Shown here piece by piece: positions 23,864 to 32,861 of a DNA stretch of 55,687 bases (position 1 is the stretch's first letter; the number at the start of each line of letters is the position of its first letter). This DNA comes from Galdieria sulphuraria (Eukaryota; Rhodophyta; Bangiophyceae; Galdieriales; Galdieriaceae). The translations under genes were made by a program, and so were the position numbers. The stretch spans positions 1 to 55,687 of the forward strand of contig NW_005178408.1 in assembly GCF_000341285.1 (NCBI RefSeq), written 5' to 3'. Under the pieces are notes generated by a model. The model was not told where the DNA came from. It ran no database searches and was given only the letters and a program-made list of their open reading frames with translations.

Positions 23864-25713
23864 ATGTTGTTATTGAGAAACCGATACATCTTTCGTTCGG
23901 TATACTTGCAATTGTTGAGTATAGCTTCACGTCTTATCTATGGAAGGGATCCAGAGAGAACCCAAGCCAAGGACAGAGCCGCACAGTTAGCCAATGCCGT
24001 GAAAATAAAAAAAGTAAACTCGGCTTTGGAGTTTGGAGGAATCGGAGAGTGGGAAGGAATTTTCTATGAAGCCGCAGACCACAGACAGACTGAAAGAAAG
24101 GACTTGATATTTGACTTTCCAGATAGCTTCACCTTTTTGTCAGAAGCTGCAGATGCTTTGGTTGGAGACTCCCTTAGTCGATGCTTTTCTTCAGAGCCTC
24201 CTAAACCTTGGAACTTTTTAACAAGAAATTGTTCCCAAGTACCACTCTTATTGATACCTCTGTGGATAGCCAGTTTATGGATAAGATATTTGGTATTGTT
24301 GCCACTTCGACTGGCCATCTTGTGCTTTGGGATCTTCCTATTTCTAACACTGTTTATTCTGGTGGGATTTGTCATTCCAAGAGGAGACTGGAGAAGTAGC
24401 TTTGAACAACGTCTATTGCGGTTTTTAGCATCGGTATTCTTAGCTTCTTGGAGTGGAGTCGTCAGGTTTCATGGAAGGAGACCTGAAAGAAAGGCCAACC
24501 AAATCTATGTAGCGAACCATACGAGTCTCATTGATATTATTGTCTTGTACAAAGACTATACTTTTAGTATTATTGGTCAACGACATGGAGGTTTTGCCGG
24601 TATTTTACAAGATTTGTTGATGAGAGTTCAGAACCATATCTGGTTTGATAGAGAAGTGGGAAGAGACCGACATATCGTACAAGAACTGTTAAGAGAACAT
24701 GTAAGGAACCCTAATAACGAACCCATGTTGGTATTTCCAGAAGGAACTTGTGTGAATAACGAATATTGTATCATGTTTAAAAAAGGAAGCTTTGAATTGG
24801 GTGCACAAGTGGTTCCTATTGCTATAAAATATAATAAGCGGTATGCCAATCCTTATTGGGATTCTAGTCAATGCGGATTTCTAAGACATGTGTGGGACTT
24901 GATGACTTCTTGGGCAGTCGTTGTGGATGTGTATTATTTAGAACCCATGAAAAGGGAGTGAGTATTTCAATAGGACAAGTTATAGCTCAACTTATTTGTG
25001 TATATAGGCCAAATGAAACTGCTTCAGAATTTGCCAAAAGAGTAAAACGTGCTATAGTTCATCGTATTGGTTTGATAGATGTCGAATGGGATGGTTTCTT
25101 GAAAAGACATCGAATATCGTCAAAATTTATTCAACAAAGACAAAAAGCTCATGCAATGGTAAATATATAAAGGATAAGATCATAATTGTTGGCCACTAAC
25201 AAGTATAGGTTTTATTGCGTCGAATGCAAAGAAATTGTATCATATCGGATTCCTACCCATTGGAATGGAAAGAAACAGCTTTTGACTCCTCAGTGGATCT
25301 AAGTTCACTTTCTACAGCTTCTCATTTACCAAAAATGAGAAAGAGAAAGTCTGAAAAGACAAGAATCAAGTACAATGAAGAAGAGAACAAGACAAACTCA
25401 ACTAGTGCAGAAAATAAGGAAACTTTTATGAAAGAATCATCATCCTTTACCAGCTCTCAAGAAAATGGGAAAGAACAACTAGATTTGGATGACCCGTTTG
25501 ATGAGATAGAAGGGTAAGTTGAGAAACTGGAGCAAGTATTTTCTAATATCTTGTCATTTTAGAAGAGGATATAAGGTATGGGTGGATGGTGTATTCTTAC
25601 TTGTGATAATGTTATGTATTGTATTTTGTACTATCTTGAGTTGTATTTTGTTCTTCAAATATACATCTTGGAGTGGTATAACTGATTGGAAATGGAATGT
25701 ATTGTTCAAATAA
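23864..25713 (+). CDS. GPAT9: Glycerol-3-phosphate acyltransferase, GPAT9/GPAT3-4 type, with C-terminal extension
   Basis: Four exons (23864-24957, 25008-25158, 25209-25513, 25563-25713) give 566 residues. The upstream open codons lack an ATG. Two N-terminal membrane segments (about residues 126-172) precede the acyltransferase core. The core has the catalytic HxxxxD in NHTSLID (219-224) and the substrate motif FPEGTCVNN (291-299), both typical of ER GPAT9/GPAT3/4. These enzymes make lysophosphatidic acid, the first step of glycerolipid and triacylglycerol synthesis. After about residue 430 comes a Lys/Glu/Ser-rich stretch and then a strongly hydrophobic final exon (VFLLVIMLCIVFCTILSCIL), a probable extra membrane anchor. 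That tail is not usual for the family. Confidence 0.88.
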
Positions 25714-25866
25714 TACCTATTTCCGAGAGAATATGACTAGACTGTATCATTTTTCTGCAAATAAATTTGATCGTTTATCTATTATTCATATACAATATAT
25801 CTCTTTTGTTTCTCAACCCAAATACACAACACACAACAAATACACAAGAGACACACAAGTTATTAT

Positions 25867-26340
25867 TTACTCGTTAGCAATCTCTATCTTTTGGCTCTCA
25901 GATTTCTCCACCTGTTTCTTGGGCACAGTTACCGTTAGCATACCATCTTTGCAATTTGCTTTGATACCCTTCCGGTCGATATGTTTCGGAAGGCGAATAG
26001 ACCTTTCAAACTTGCCATAAGAACGTTCCATCCTATGATACACCGTTCCTTCTCGTTCCTCATCAGATTTCCTCTCATCAGCTTTCTCACCAGAAACAGT
26101 TAGAATATCGCCTTTTAGATCTACGTTGATATTTTCCTTGGGAACACCGGGTACTTCGGCTTTTACCAAGAAACAGTCGTCTTTCTCGACGAGATCTACT
26201 CTAGGTGACCAAATTTGACCTTCACCAATACTCCTCGGAGTAACAGACCATATATCACGATAAAAAGGATCTGTTGCCCATGAAAACAAGTCGCCGAAAC
26301 TGCTATCAAAGAAACGACCAGGTCGCACCAACTCACTCAT
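25867..26340 (-). CDS. Small heat-shock protein, HSP20 family
   Basis: This is a 157-residue, single-exon protein; the ATG at 26340 begins MSELVRPGRFF. The alpha-crystallin domain covers about residues 45-145. It contains WSPRVDLVEKDDCFLVKAEV, PGVPKENINVDL, the core GxLxVxxP as GMLTVTVPKK, and a C-terminal IEI motif (KIEIANE) that docks between subunits. Such proteins are ATP-independent holdases that keep unfolding proteins soluble. No targeting peptide is seen, so it is probably cytosolic (class I-like). A heat-shock element about 90 bases upstream supports heat regulation. Confidence 0.93.
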   Translation of the reverse strand: MSELVRPGRFFDSSFGDLFSWATDPFYRDIWSVTPRSIGEGQIWSPRVDLVEKDDCFLVKAEVPGVPKENINVDLKGDILTVSGEKADERKSDEEREGTVYHRMERSYGKFERSIRLPKHIDRKGIKANCKDGMLTVTVPKKQVEKSESQKIEIANE

Positions 26341-26429
26341 GGTAGCTGACAATGCAAGTTATTCACTATTCGCCAAATTCGATATCTTATCCAATCACGC
26401 AGTTCATCATGCTTATTTAAAGAATGCAT

Positions 26430-26439
26430 AGAAATTTCT
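26430..26439 (-). promoter_or_regulatory. Heat-shock element upstream of HSP20
   Basis: AGAAATTTCT is a perfect inverted pair of nGAAn units, the basic binding site for heat-shock factor. It lies about 90 bases upstream of the HSP20 ATG. A third nGAAn (AGAAT) occurs nearby at 26421-26425 but out of five-base phase. Confidence 0.55.
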
Positions 26440-26539
26440 TCGATACATCTATATGCTTCTAAAATGTGACCAAGGAATGTTCCATTTTAAATCTATCTCT
26501 ACTAGAAAATTCGACAACACCACAGAAATATGGATGGAA

Positions 26540-26622
26540 GCAGAGATGGCCGAGCGGTCTAAGGCGCTGCGTTCAGGTCGCAGTCATCCCAGATGGCGTG
26601 GGTTCGAATCCCACTCTCTGCA
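26540..26622 (+). tRNA. tRNA-Leu (anticodon CAG)
   Basis: An 83-base class II tRNA without intron. The acceptor stem GCAGAGA pairs with TCTCTGC, followed by discriminator A. The D arm has the B-box-linked A-box TGGCCGAGCGG. The anticodon stem CTGCG/CGCAG encloses TTCAGGT with anticodon CAG. The variable arm is long, as expected for leucine, and the T arm is GTGGG-TTCGAAT-CCCAC. A T-run about 13 bases downstream can serve as the RNA polymerase III terminator. Confidence 0.97.
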
Positions 26623-26908
26623 CTTTCTCTCTTTTTCTCATACAGAGGGCTAGGTTTATATCATTTTAGACGTTGTGACAGAAATGGGTTGTCTTCAATC
26701 AAATGGGATAACTTTTTATCAATACTCTTTCCAAAGAGAGTGTTGAGTGAATAGCTCTATGTATGGTTATTGGAGAACAGACATGTGAATGTTCTTTCCT
26801 ATGGGTAAAACCCTTTCTGTAAGTGATTCCTAATAGGAGAAGAACAAGTCTATAAGAAAATCGTTCCAAGAGTGGTTCACTTATAAACACTTCCTTGATA
26901 CAGCAAAA

Positions 26909-26921
26909 TTTGGCGGGCAAA
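26909..26921 (+). promoter_or_regulatory. E2F-like site upstream of the RAD51AP1-like gene
   Basis: TTTGGCGGGCAAA matches the E2F/DP consensus (TTTSSCGS). It lies 64-76 bases before the ATG at 26985. The identical 13 bases occur in the same gene orientation upstream of the CENP-C gene (34180-34192). Placement, identity and the cell-cycle nature of both genes make function likely. Confidence 0.65.
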
Positions 26922-26984
26922 GTCATTTTTTCAAAAATGGGAATGAAGCAGCATCGTGCATTGCTCTTCTTTGGATAAGCGAGG

Positions 26985-27773
26985 ATGGATACGGATTCAG
27001 AGTCTTCTGACTTTGCAACAACAGCCATAGGAAATAACAAAAGCGCTGTTTCTCAAAAACCAACAAACAAGAAAAAAGAACAATCTCCTAATAAAGGTGC
27101 ATCGGAAAAGTTGTCTCTTTCTGATACCGAAGAAAAGGAGAATTTTCCTCTACTACTGGGTCAAGGAGTGACTGGTGAGCAAGAAAGTGATCAAGAATAT
27201 TGTGAAGAACTCAATAGTAGACCAAGTCGCCGTTCAGCTGTTAAAGCACAAGGCAAAATGACTCAAGTACAAGCCTCTGTATCTGATATGAAGGAGTCAT
27301 CTTCAAGAAGGAAGAGGGACTCTAAAGTACTTGAAGAACCTGATTGTGACAATGACGATGAAGACGAATCTTTTTCTACCAACGATACTGAAGATAGTGC
27401 TTTTGACGAAGATGACTCAGAAGATTCTTCATTAATAGATGATAAGCTGAAAAAAGGAAAAAAGAGACGTGACTCTACGAGTTGCTCCAAGAAAACCCCA
27501 AATCCTAGAGCGTCCAAAGCTAAAGGAAATCAGTCAACACAGAAGAAAAACGTGAAATCAACAGCAACAAGTACGAGAGCTGTGAAGAACGATACGAATT
27601 GCAAGTCAAAAATTTCCGTGAAGCCCATTCGCAGTGGCTTATCGTCGAATAACCAAACAGAGTTGGAATCGTCCCATAGTTCTCGTTTGTTACATGTAAG
27701 ACCTATCAGAGCAGGATTATCCAAAAAGTCACCCATACCAAGGCTGCATTCTTCTTTCTTGAATCACTCTTAG
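26985..27773 (+). CDS. RAD51AP1-like RAD51-binding protein (candidate)
   Basis: This is a 262-residue, single-exon, highly charged protein, mostly disordered: acidic runs (NDDEDESFS, DEDDSEDSS) alternate with Lys/Arg/Ser-rich stretches suited to DNA binding. The C terminus ends in VRPIRAGLSKKSPIPRLH, which closely resembles the RAD51-binding end of vertebrate RAD51AP1 (GLSR..RVKPLH). A related copy, VKPIRSGLSS, lies about 30 residues earlier. The N terminus (DSESSDFATTAI) also recalls the start of RAD51AP1 (SDSDDDFVSATV). RAD51AP1 stimulates RAD51 strand invasion in homologous recombination. The assignment rests on short motifs and is an inference. The E2F-like site just upstream fits an S-phase repair gene. 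Confidence 0.5.
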   Translation: MDTDSESSDFATTAIGNNKSAVSQKPTNKKKEQSPNKGASEKLSLSDTEEKENFPLLLGQGVTGEQESDQEYCEELNSRPSRRSAVKAQGKMTQVQASVSDMKESSSRRKRDSKVLEEPDCDNDDEDESFSTNDTEDSAFDEDDSEDSSLIDDKLKKGKKRRDSTSCSKKTPNPRASKAKGNQSTQKKNVKSTATSTRAVKNDTNCKSKISVKPIRSGLSSNNQTELESSHSSRLLHVRPIRAGLSKKSPIPRLHSSFLNHS

Positions 27774-27959
27774 TATACTTCGATTCTAAATACCGTCTTT
27801 ATTGTAAATATGCAATTCAAAATGAACAGTTGTTAGAAACCATTTGCTTTAGAATAAACACGAGGAGCAAAACGTGACTTTAATAAGTTTCCAGCCATGA
27901 TGCCTGCAAGAAAATCCCAGTCCATTCAAAACGCTTCTCAATGTTGATAAAAAGCATAT

Positions 27960-29039
27960 TCAATGATGAGAATATAATCTTCTCAAAAATGGAGCACAAA
28001 AGTTTAATTTCTTATCCCTTGAAACAGGAGAAGAGGATTGGGTGGCTTCTGAATTAGTTGTTTCTAGTCGCTGTTGTTCTCCAATAGCAACTCTTGTCAT
28101 CTTGCGATGGCAACATGGTTCAAATAAAGACTGCCAAATCACCTCAAAAAGATCCTCATCATCAGGTTTCGCTTTTTGACTCGACTGTATTGAATGTTCT
28201 GATGACTGTAAGCGATATTCTCTCGACAAATTTTGCTGCAACTCTCGTTCTTCCATTGCTTGGTAGCCTTCGATATCTTCCGATGCCCAATTTCTTAAAA
28301 GAGTACATGGTGAACTGGAGAACTCTGTTTTTATATATGATGAATGGCAATTACCAAAGTCATTTAACTGCTCCTGATTATCCACTGTCCAGTTCTGTCC
28401 TGTATAATTATCCAAAAGAAACGAGGAACTGGCTATTGTGGCATCGTCCAATATTTCCAAAGCGGTTCCAAGTTTTTCTTTCAGATCATCAGAAAGAGCA
28501 TGTGCTGATCCTCTCAAAGGCGTCTCCAACGACAACAATGTATCTTGGTCCACAAGAAGCTGTTCACAAGAAACTTGTCGTATCATCCGAGCATTTTGTG
28601 CTATCGCAAGTTCTTCATTGACATTCAAGTTAGATAATGAGGAGTGTCTATACTCTAAGTTTGCTGCTACATCTTGATTGCAACCAGGACTTTCACTATG
28701 TATAGACGACTCAGTTGTGGTTGCTATGTGGTTTTCAGCCCAATCTTGTCGATTAGCATTTTCCATATGTTTCGAATGTATATTTTGAGCAAACTTATGT
28801 TCTACGCTAAAGTCTTTACTAGAGTGGCTAGAAAACTCACAGGAATCCCTTTTACGTTGTCCACAATATGTTTTCTGCCTATTTTGATCGTACTGGAAAT
28901 CTGGATTTCTTGGAATTTTATTACAACCTCGTTTCCTATAAAGTTCTTTTCTTCTCCGTTGCCGACTTTGTCTTGCACTACCAGGGGAGATCTTATTTCC
29001 GATGTCAGGAATAAATGAAGTATGTCTCTTTGTCCTCAT
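27960..29039 (-). CDS. Hypothetical Ser/Gln-rich protein
   Basis: This frame of 359 residues starts at the first in-frame ATG, 29039. The frame is open further upstream and contains a possible acceptor (TTTGTTCAG before ATAAATCC), so a 5' exon may exist; one candidate ATG lies at 29296 before a GTAAGT donor. The N terminus is basic (RQSRQRRRKELYRKRG). The middle is rich in Ser, Asn, Gln and Glu and low in hydrophobics. Near the C terminus a short ordered stretch reads DDEDLFEVIWQSLFEPCC. No family is recognised; a nuclear, largely disordered protein is plausible. It runs tail to tail with the RAD51AP1-like gene. Confidence 0.6.
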   Translation of the reverse strand: MRTKRHTSFIPDIGNKISPGSARQSRQRRRKELYRKRGCNKIPRNPDFQYDQNRQKTYCGQRKRDSCEFSSHSSKDFSVEHKFAQNIHSKHMENANRQDWAENHIATTTESSIHSESPGCNQDVAANLEYRHSSLSNLNVNEELAIAQNARMIRQVSCEQLLVDQDTLLSLETPLRGSAHALSDDLKEKLGTALEILDDATIASSSFLLDNYTGQNWTVDNQEQLNDFGNCHSSYIKTEFSSSPCTLLRNWASEDIEGYQAMEERELQQNLSREYRLQSSEHSIQSSQKAKPDDEDLFEVIWQSLFEPCCHRKMTRVAIGEQQRLETTNSEATQSSSPVSRDKKLNFCAPFLRRLYSHH

Positions 29040-29534
29040 AAGGTTGGATTTATCTGAACAAACAAATATCACAAGTGTTGTACTCAAGGCAGAAGCGATA
29101 CTGCAAGTAAGTCAGAGACTTGAGCAACGCTTTAATACAACAGAGTAAATGACCGTTGGTCAGTCGTCAACCAACCTGAAATAGAAACAACCTATTTGAT
29201 CATGCAGACAACAAATTGCATTTTAAAGCTGTGACGACGAAGTGCAACTTACGTGGAAGAAAATCGCCTTTGGACCATCGATCGATTGTTCGACATTTCC
29301 CAAATTAGAAATTTCCATTTTACATCCACTGACTTTGGAAAACAACCCTGCGCATTTCTCACACAACTCCCATATTCTTTATACAAATCAAAAACTCGAT
29401 AAGTGTCTATTCCTAATAACAAACACAAAAGTTACGCTACAGGTGATTGGAATCAACCATGGAATACTTCATGCTCGTACAAATAGTTATATCCAAAGAT
29501 GACGTTATTCCAGAAAAGTAAAAGAACACTTTGA
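29040..29534. other. Spacer between the hypothetical gene and CSN7
   Basis: This is probably the 5' leader and promoter of the minus-strand hypothetical gene, perhaps with a leader intron (a GTAAGT donor near 29257 and pyrimidine-rich acceptors near 29180 and 29105). A plus-strand frame at 29242-29502 shows no protein-like features. Confidence 0.35.
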
Positions 29535-30533
29535 TTATTCGGAACTTCTATGTAAGGCTGAAGATCTTCTCTTGGCTCTAAAAATGCTTCTTATTCAAAA
29601 GGCACAGTTGTCATTTCCAATCTAAACTTACCTTTTATCTCTTCTACTCCTTTCATTTGAACTATGTAGCTCTATCTCTTGTTCTTGTCTCAGTTGCTGT
29701 TCTCGTACTTGTCTTTGGACAGATTCCACTTGTTTTATCGTATGGGTTCTCTCCATTTCAAACTCCGTTTCCTTTTTTTGTATATAAGCCATCTAAATAA
29801 CATATTAATCAAATGAAACAAATCAATATAACCCCAAGTACCTGTGAGTCCAACTGTTCTAATAACAACTGAGCATTCGTCTCCCATCGATAAAAGCTGT
29901 CGATCATTTCCTTCAACTGAGAGTCTGAAACATCTCTTCCCATTGTCCATTCTACTTGAAACAATTGTTGTTTCTGATCCAATCTCCCTCGCATCAACCT
30001 GTATTCGATGCAGTCCATAAGTAAATCTTCCAACTCTCTCACAGAAACCAGTCCCAAGGTTTCCATAAGATCGGAGTAATTCAGTTGCTTTTGTTTTGAT
30101 GCAAGTTGTACAACTGTCAAACGTTTGAGTTTTCTTTTAGCTTCATCACTGATGACGTTCCAAAGCTTGCCATCTAAAGTCATAAAGTTAAGCACAGTTT
30201 ATCTAATGATAGACATACTTTGACCATCTCTCCAAGTTCCATATGCAAATATTTCCAACAACTGAACCCAATCTTTCTGAGCACCATCCTGTTTTAACTA
30301 GAGAGACCATCAGTTCCTTGAGTGGGTCATATCTATTCACAACCCACCTGAAGAATAGTTGGTTCCAGCAAAACTTCACCAAATACGTGAACGTTTGGGT
30401 CTTCTAGCAACTGTTGTATAATTTGTTGAGCGCTTTCAATCCCTCCAACTCGCAAGTTTTCCAGGTAACCTTTTAAGCTGTCGTCTGCTATTCCCATTCT
30501 TCTTCCACAAATGCAAATAGCATACCGATCCAT
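29535..30533 (-). CDS. CSN7: COP9 signalosome subunit 7 (PCI-domain protein)
   Basis: Five exons (30533-30348, 30288-30219, 30173-29842, 29792-29632, 29577-29535) give 263 residues. The PCI domain is recognisable across exons 2-3: LLEIFAYGTW, then LKRLTVVQLASKQKQLNYS, SVRELEDLLMDCIEYRLM, RGRLDQ and VEWTMGRDV. The order and wording match CSN7 of animals and plants (LTIVSLAS, LRELEDLIIEAVY, GKLDQRNQLLEVDFCIGRD). A Gln/Glu/Arg-rich coiled coil and a basic tail (RAKRRSSALHR) follow. The COP9 signalosome removes NEDD8 from cullin ubiquitin ligases. The related eIF3m-type PCI proteins are less similar. The gene is divergent from the Miro gene, with 269 bases between start codons. Confidence 0.88.
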
Positions 30534-30695
30534 TTTGGCGATAACTTTTCAAAAGTGGAAGAAAACATAAACTCTTATGATACTTCATACTTTTATTCTT
30601 CATTTACAAAGTATCTTTCTCTCCTTGTTCTTATCAATAAAATTATATTTTGGCAGTCTACAACTCTATGACTTGCCCTTCCATTCTTCTTCTTA

Positions 30696-30718
30696 TTCTC
30701 TCTCTCTCTCTCTCTCTC
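30696..30718 (+). repeat. (CT)n microsatellite in the CSN7/Miro shared upstream region
   Basis: About eleven CT units lie 85 bases before the Miro ATG. Pyrimidine tracts are common in core promoters and leaders of compact algal genomes. It may influence transcription of either divergent gene, but that is inference. Confidence 0.8.
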
Positions 30719-30802
30719 CTTCGGCGATATTGTTGGATATTCATTTGGGTGGACTTGGTGATTGTCGTTGGTGACGAACATATATCAACACTTGTATCCA
30801 TT

Positions 30803-32749
30803 ATGAAACCTTCCGTTCGTATTGTAGTGGTAGGAGACCCTAAAGTAGGAAAAAGTTCCCTAATCAAAACCCTCATTTCAGAGAGTTTTGAGGACGAAGT
30901 TCAGCCCGTGTTACCTACCGTAGTCATACCCCCTGAAGTTACACCCGAACGTGTACACGTTTCCATCGTAGATACTTCCTCATCACCTGAAGAAAGACAC
31001 AAATTGGAAGAAGAAATTCGCAAAGCAGACGTTTTGGTTCTCGTTTACGACGTCAGCAAAAGAGAAACACTCGATAGAGCAAGTTCTTATTGGTTACCGA
31101 CGTTGAGAAGACTCGGTGTGACCGTTCCAGTAGTACTTGTCGGAAATAAAATAGATGTAAGAGGAATTGGAGCAGATCACTCCTTGGAACACCTCATCAA
31201 ACCTATTATGGACGAGTTTCGGGAAGTCGATGTGTGCATCGAGTGTTCAGCGAAACAAGTTTTCAACATCGCTGAACTCTTTTATTATGCCCAAAAAGCA
31301 GTTATACATCCAACTGCTCCACTGTATGACGTTAATGAGCATACTCTCAAACCAAAAGCGGTGTCTGCGTTGAAAAGAATATTCCGACTCTGTGATAAAG
31401 ACAAGGATGGAGTGTTGAATGATGAAGAACTCAACCAATTCCAATATGAATGTTTTGGAGTTGAACTGAAACCAAAAGAACGCGAAGGTGTCAAAAATGT
31501 CGTTCGAGATAACACAACAGATGGTTTGGATGCCAATAGTTGCGTCACTTTGAATGGTTTTCTATATTTGCACAAATTGTTTATTCAAAAAGGAAGATTG
31601 GAAACCACTTGGGCTGTATTGAGAAAATTTGGCTATGATGATGACCTTTTATTGAGACCTGACTATGTGAAGTTGGATATGAAAAAGGCAGATGATCAAT
31701 GTGTAGAGTTATCGGAACGAGCAAGTTGCTTTTTACTAGATTTGTTTGATAGAACTGATAAAGATAAGGATGGCAAGTTGTCAGAAGCAGAATGTAAGGA
31801 ACTGTTTTCCACTATTCCTTATGTGGTTTGGGATGAAGAGAAATATGGAGTTCGCTTAGTAGAACAAGGAGACTCTAAGATAACAAGAGATGGCTTTCTG
31901 GATAGATGGACCTTGTACTTATTGGATGACCCGGAAACGGCTCTATATTCCTTAGTATATCTTGGCTATGAAACTGAAGTGAATAGTGCGTACGTTATTT
32001 CTAGGAGAAGGAGAAGAGATCGACGATTGAAGAGTGTGAGTCGTCATGTGTTTCAAGTATTTGTCATGGGAAGTCCTGGTTGTGGCAAATCGAGTATGTT
32101 ACGTTCTTTGGTTGGTTTGCCATTTGTCGAAGATCATCAACCTACTGTAAGAAATATGGCTGCTTTACGTCGAATCCTTCTTCCAGAAGAAGAAGGTGGT
32201 GGTTATCGTTCCTTGGCATTGTATGAAATTCCTGAGCATGAGATTACGAGCAAACTATTGAGACTTGTGTCTCCTGATGGAAAGAAAGGAGAAACCAACA
32301 AAACAGAAGCATCCTTAAACTTGGAATCCTGTGACGTTGCTTGTTTGTTATATGATATTCACGATCCTAAATCCTTTGCCTATGCGGCACGTTTATATCA
32401 AAATTTGGCTGCTTTACGTCCGTTGCTTCCAGTAGTTTTTGTGGCAACGAAAGCAGATTTAACTGCCGTTTCTCCTCATTATGAAGTATCACCTGCAGAC
32501 TTTTGTGACCATTTGGGTTTACCGCATCCCGTCAAGGTATCTTTTCGATTACAGGAAGATGCAGATATCTTTCAAATGTTGGTAGGTGTGGGCTTGCATC
32601 CACAGTTAGCTTGTCCTGGTTATTATGAACATTCGGCTGTCGTACATTATGCATTGGTTGTTTCTAAGATATTGGCGGCGAGTGCTGCAATCGGTGCAAC
32701 GGTTTATGTTTCCAAGAAAATTTATCAATGGATACATTCTCGTGAATAG
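30803..32749 (+). CDS. MIRO1: Mitochondrial Rho GTPase (Miro)
   Basis: This is a 648-residue, single-exon protein; the ATG at 30803 puts the first GTPase at the N terminus. Domain order is that of Miro. GTPase 1 has P-loop GDPKVGKSS (11-19) and NKID (115-118). EF-hand 1 has DKDKDGVLNDEE (198-209). EF-hand 2 has DRTDKDKDGKLSEAEC (about 316-331). GTPase 2 has P-loop GSPGCGKSS (423-431) and TKAD. A C-terminal membrane helix (LVVSKILAASAAIGATVYV) ends with a short basic tail for outer mitochondrial membrane anchoring. Length is close to the usual ~620 residues. Miro controls mitochondrial movement, ER contact and inheritance in response to calcium. Confidence 0.96.
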   Translation: MKPSVRIVVVGDPKVGKSSLIKTLISESFEDEVQPVLPTVVIPPEVTPERVHVSIVDTSSSPEERHKLEEEIRKADVLVLVYDVSKRETLDRASSYWLPTLRRLGVTVPVVLVGNKIDVRGIGADHSLEHLIKPIMDEFREVDVCIECSAKQVFNIAELFYYAQKAVIHPTAPLYDVNEHTLKPKAVSALKRIFRLCDKDKDGVLNDEELNQFQYECFGVELKPKEREGVKNVVRDNTTDGLDANSCVTLNGFLYLHKLFIQKGRLETTWAVLRKFGYDDDLLLRPDYVKLDMKKADDQCVELSERASCFLLDLFDRTDKDKDGKLSEAECKELFSTIPYVVWDEEKYGVRLVEQGDSKITRDGFLDRWTLYLLDDPETALYSLVYLGYETEVNSAYVISRRRRRDRRLKSVSRHVFQVFVMGSPGCGKSSMLRSLVGLPFVEDHQPTVRNMAALRRILLPEEEGGGYRSLALYEIPEHEITSKLLRLVSPDGKKGETNKTEASLNLESCDVACLLYDIHDPKSFAYAARLYQNLAALRPLLPVVFVATKADLTAVSPHYEVSPADFCDHLGLPHPVKVSFRLQEDADIFQMLVGVGLHPQLACPGYYEHSAVVHYALVVSKILAASAAIGATVYVSKKIYQWIHSRE

Positions 32750-32861
32750 TCATTTGTCTGGATGTGTTGGATAAAGATGGCAAATGTTTTTTTTTGCATT
32801 TCTCACCATTCAATTTTCTTCTGATGTGCACAAAATCACTTTTATTTTCAAAACGAAACAA

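Noticed and set aside
28094-28621. 175-codon plus-strand frame
   Set aside because: It lies antisense inside the minus-strand hypothetical gene and shows no protein features of its own.
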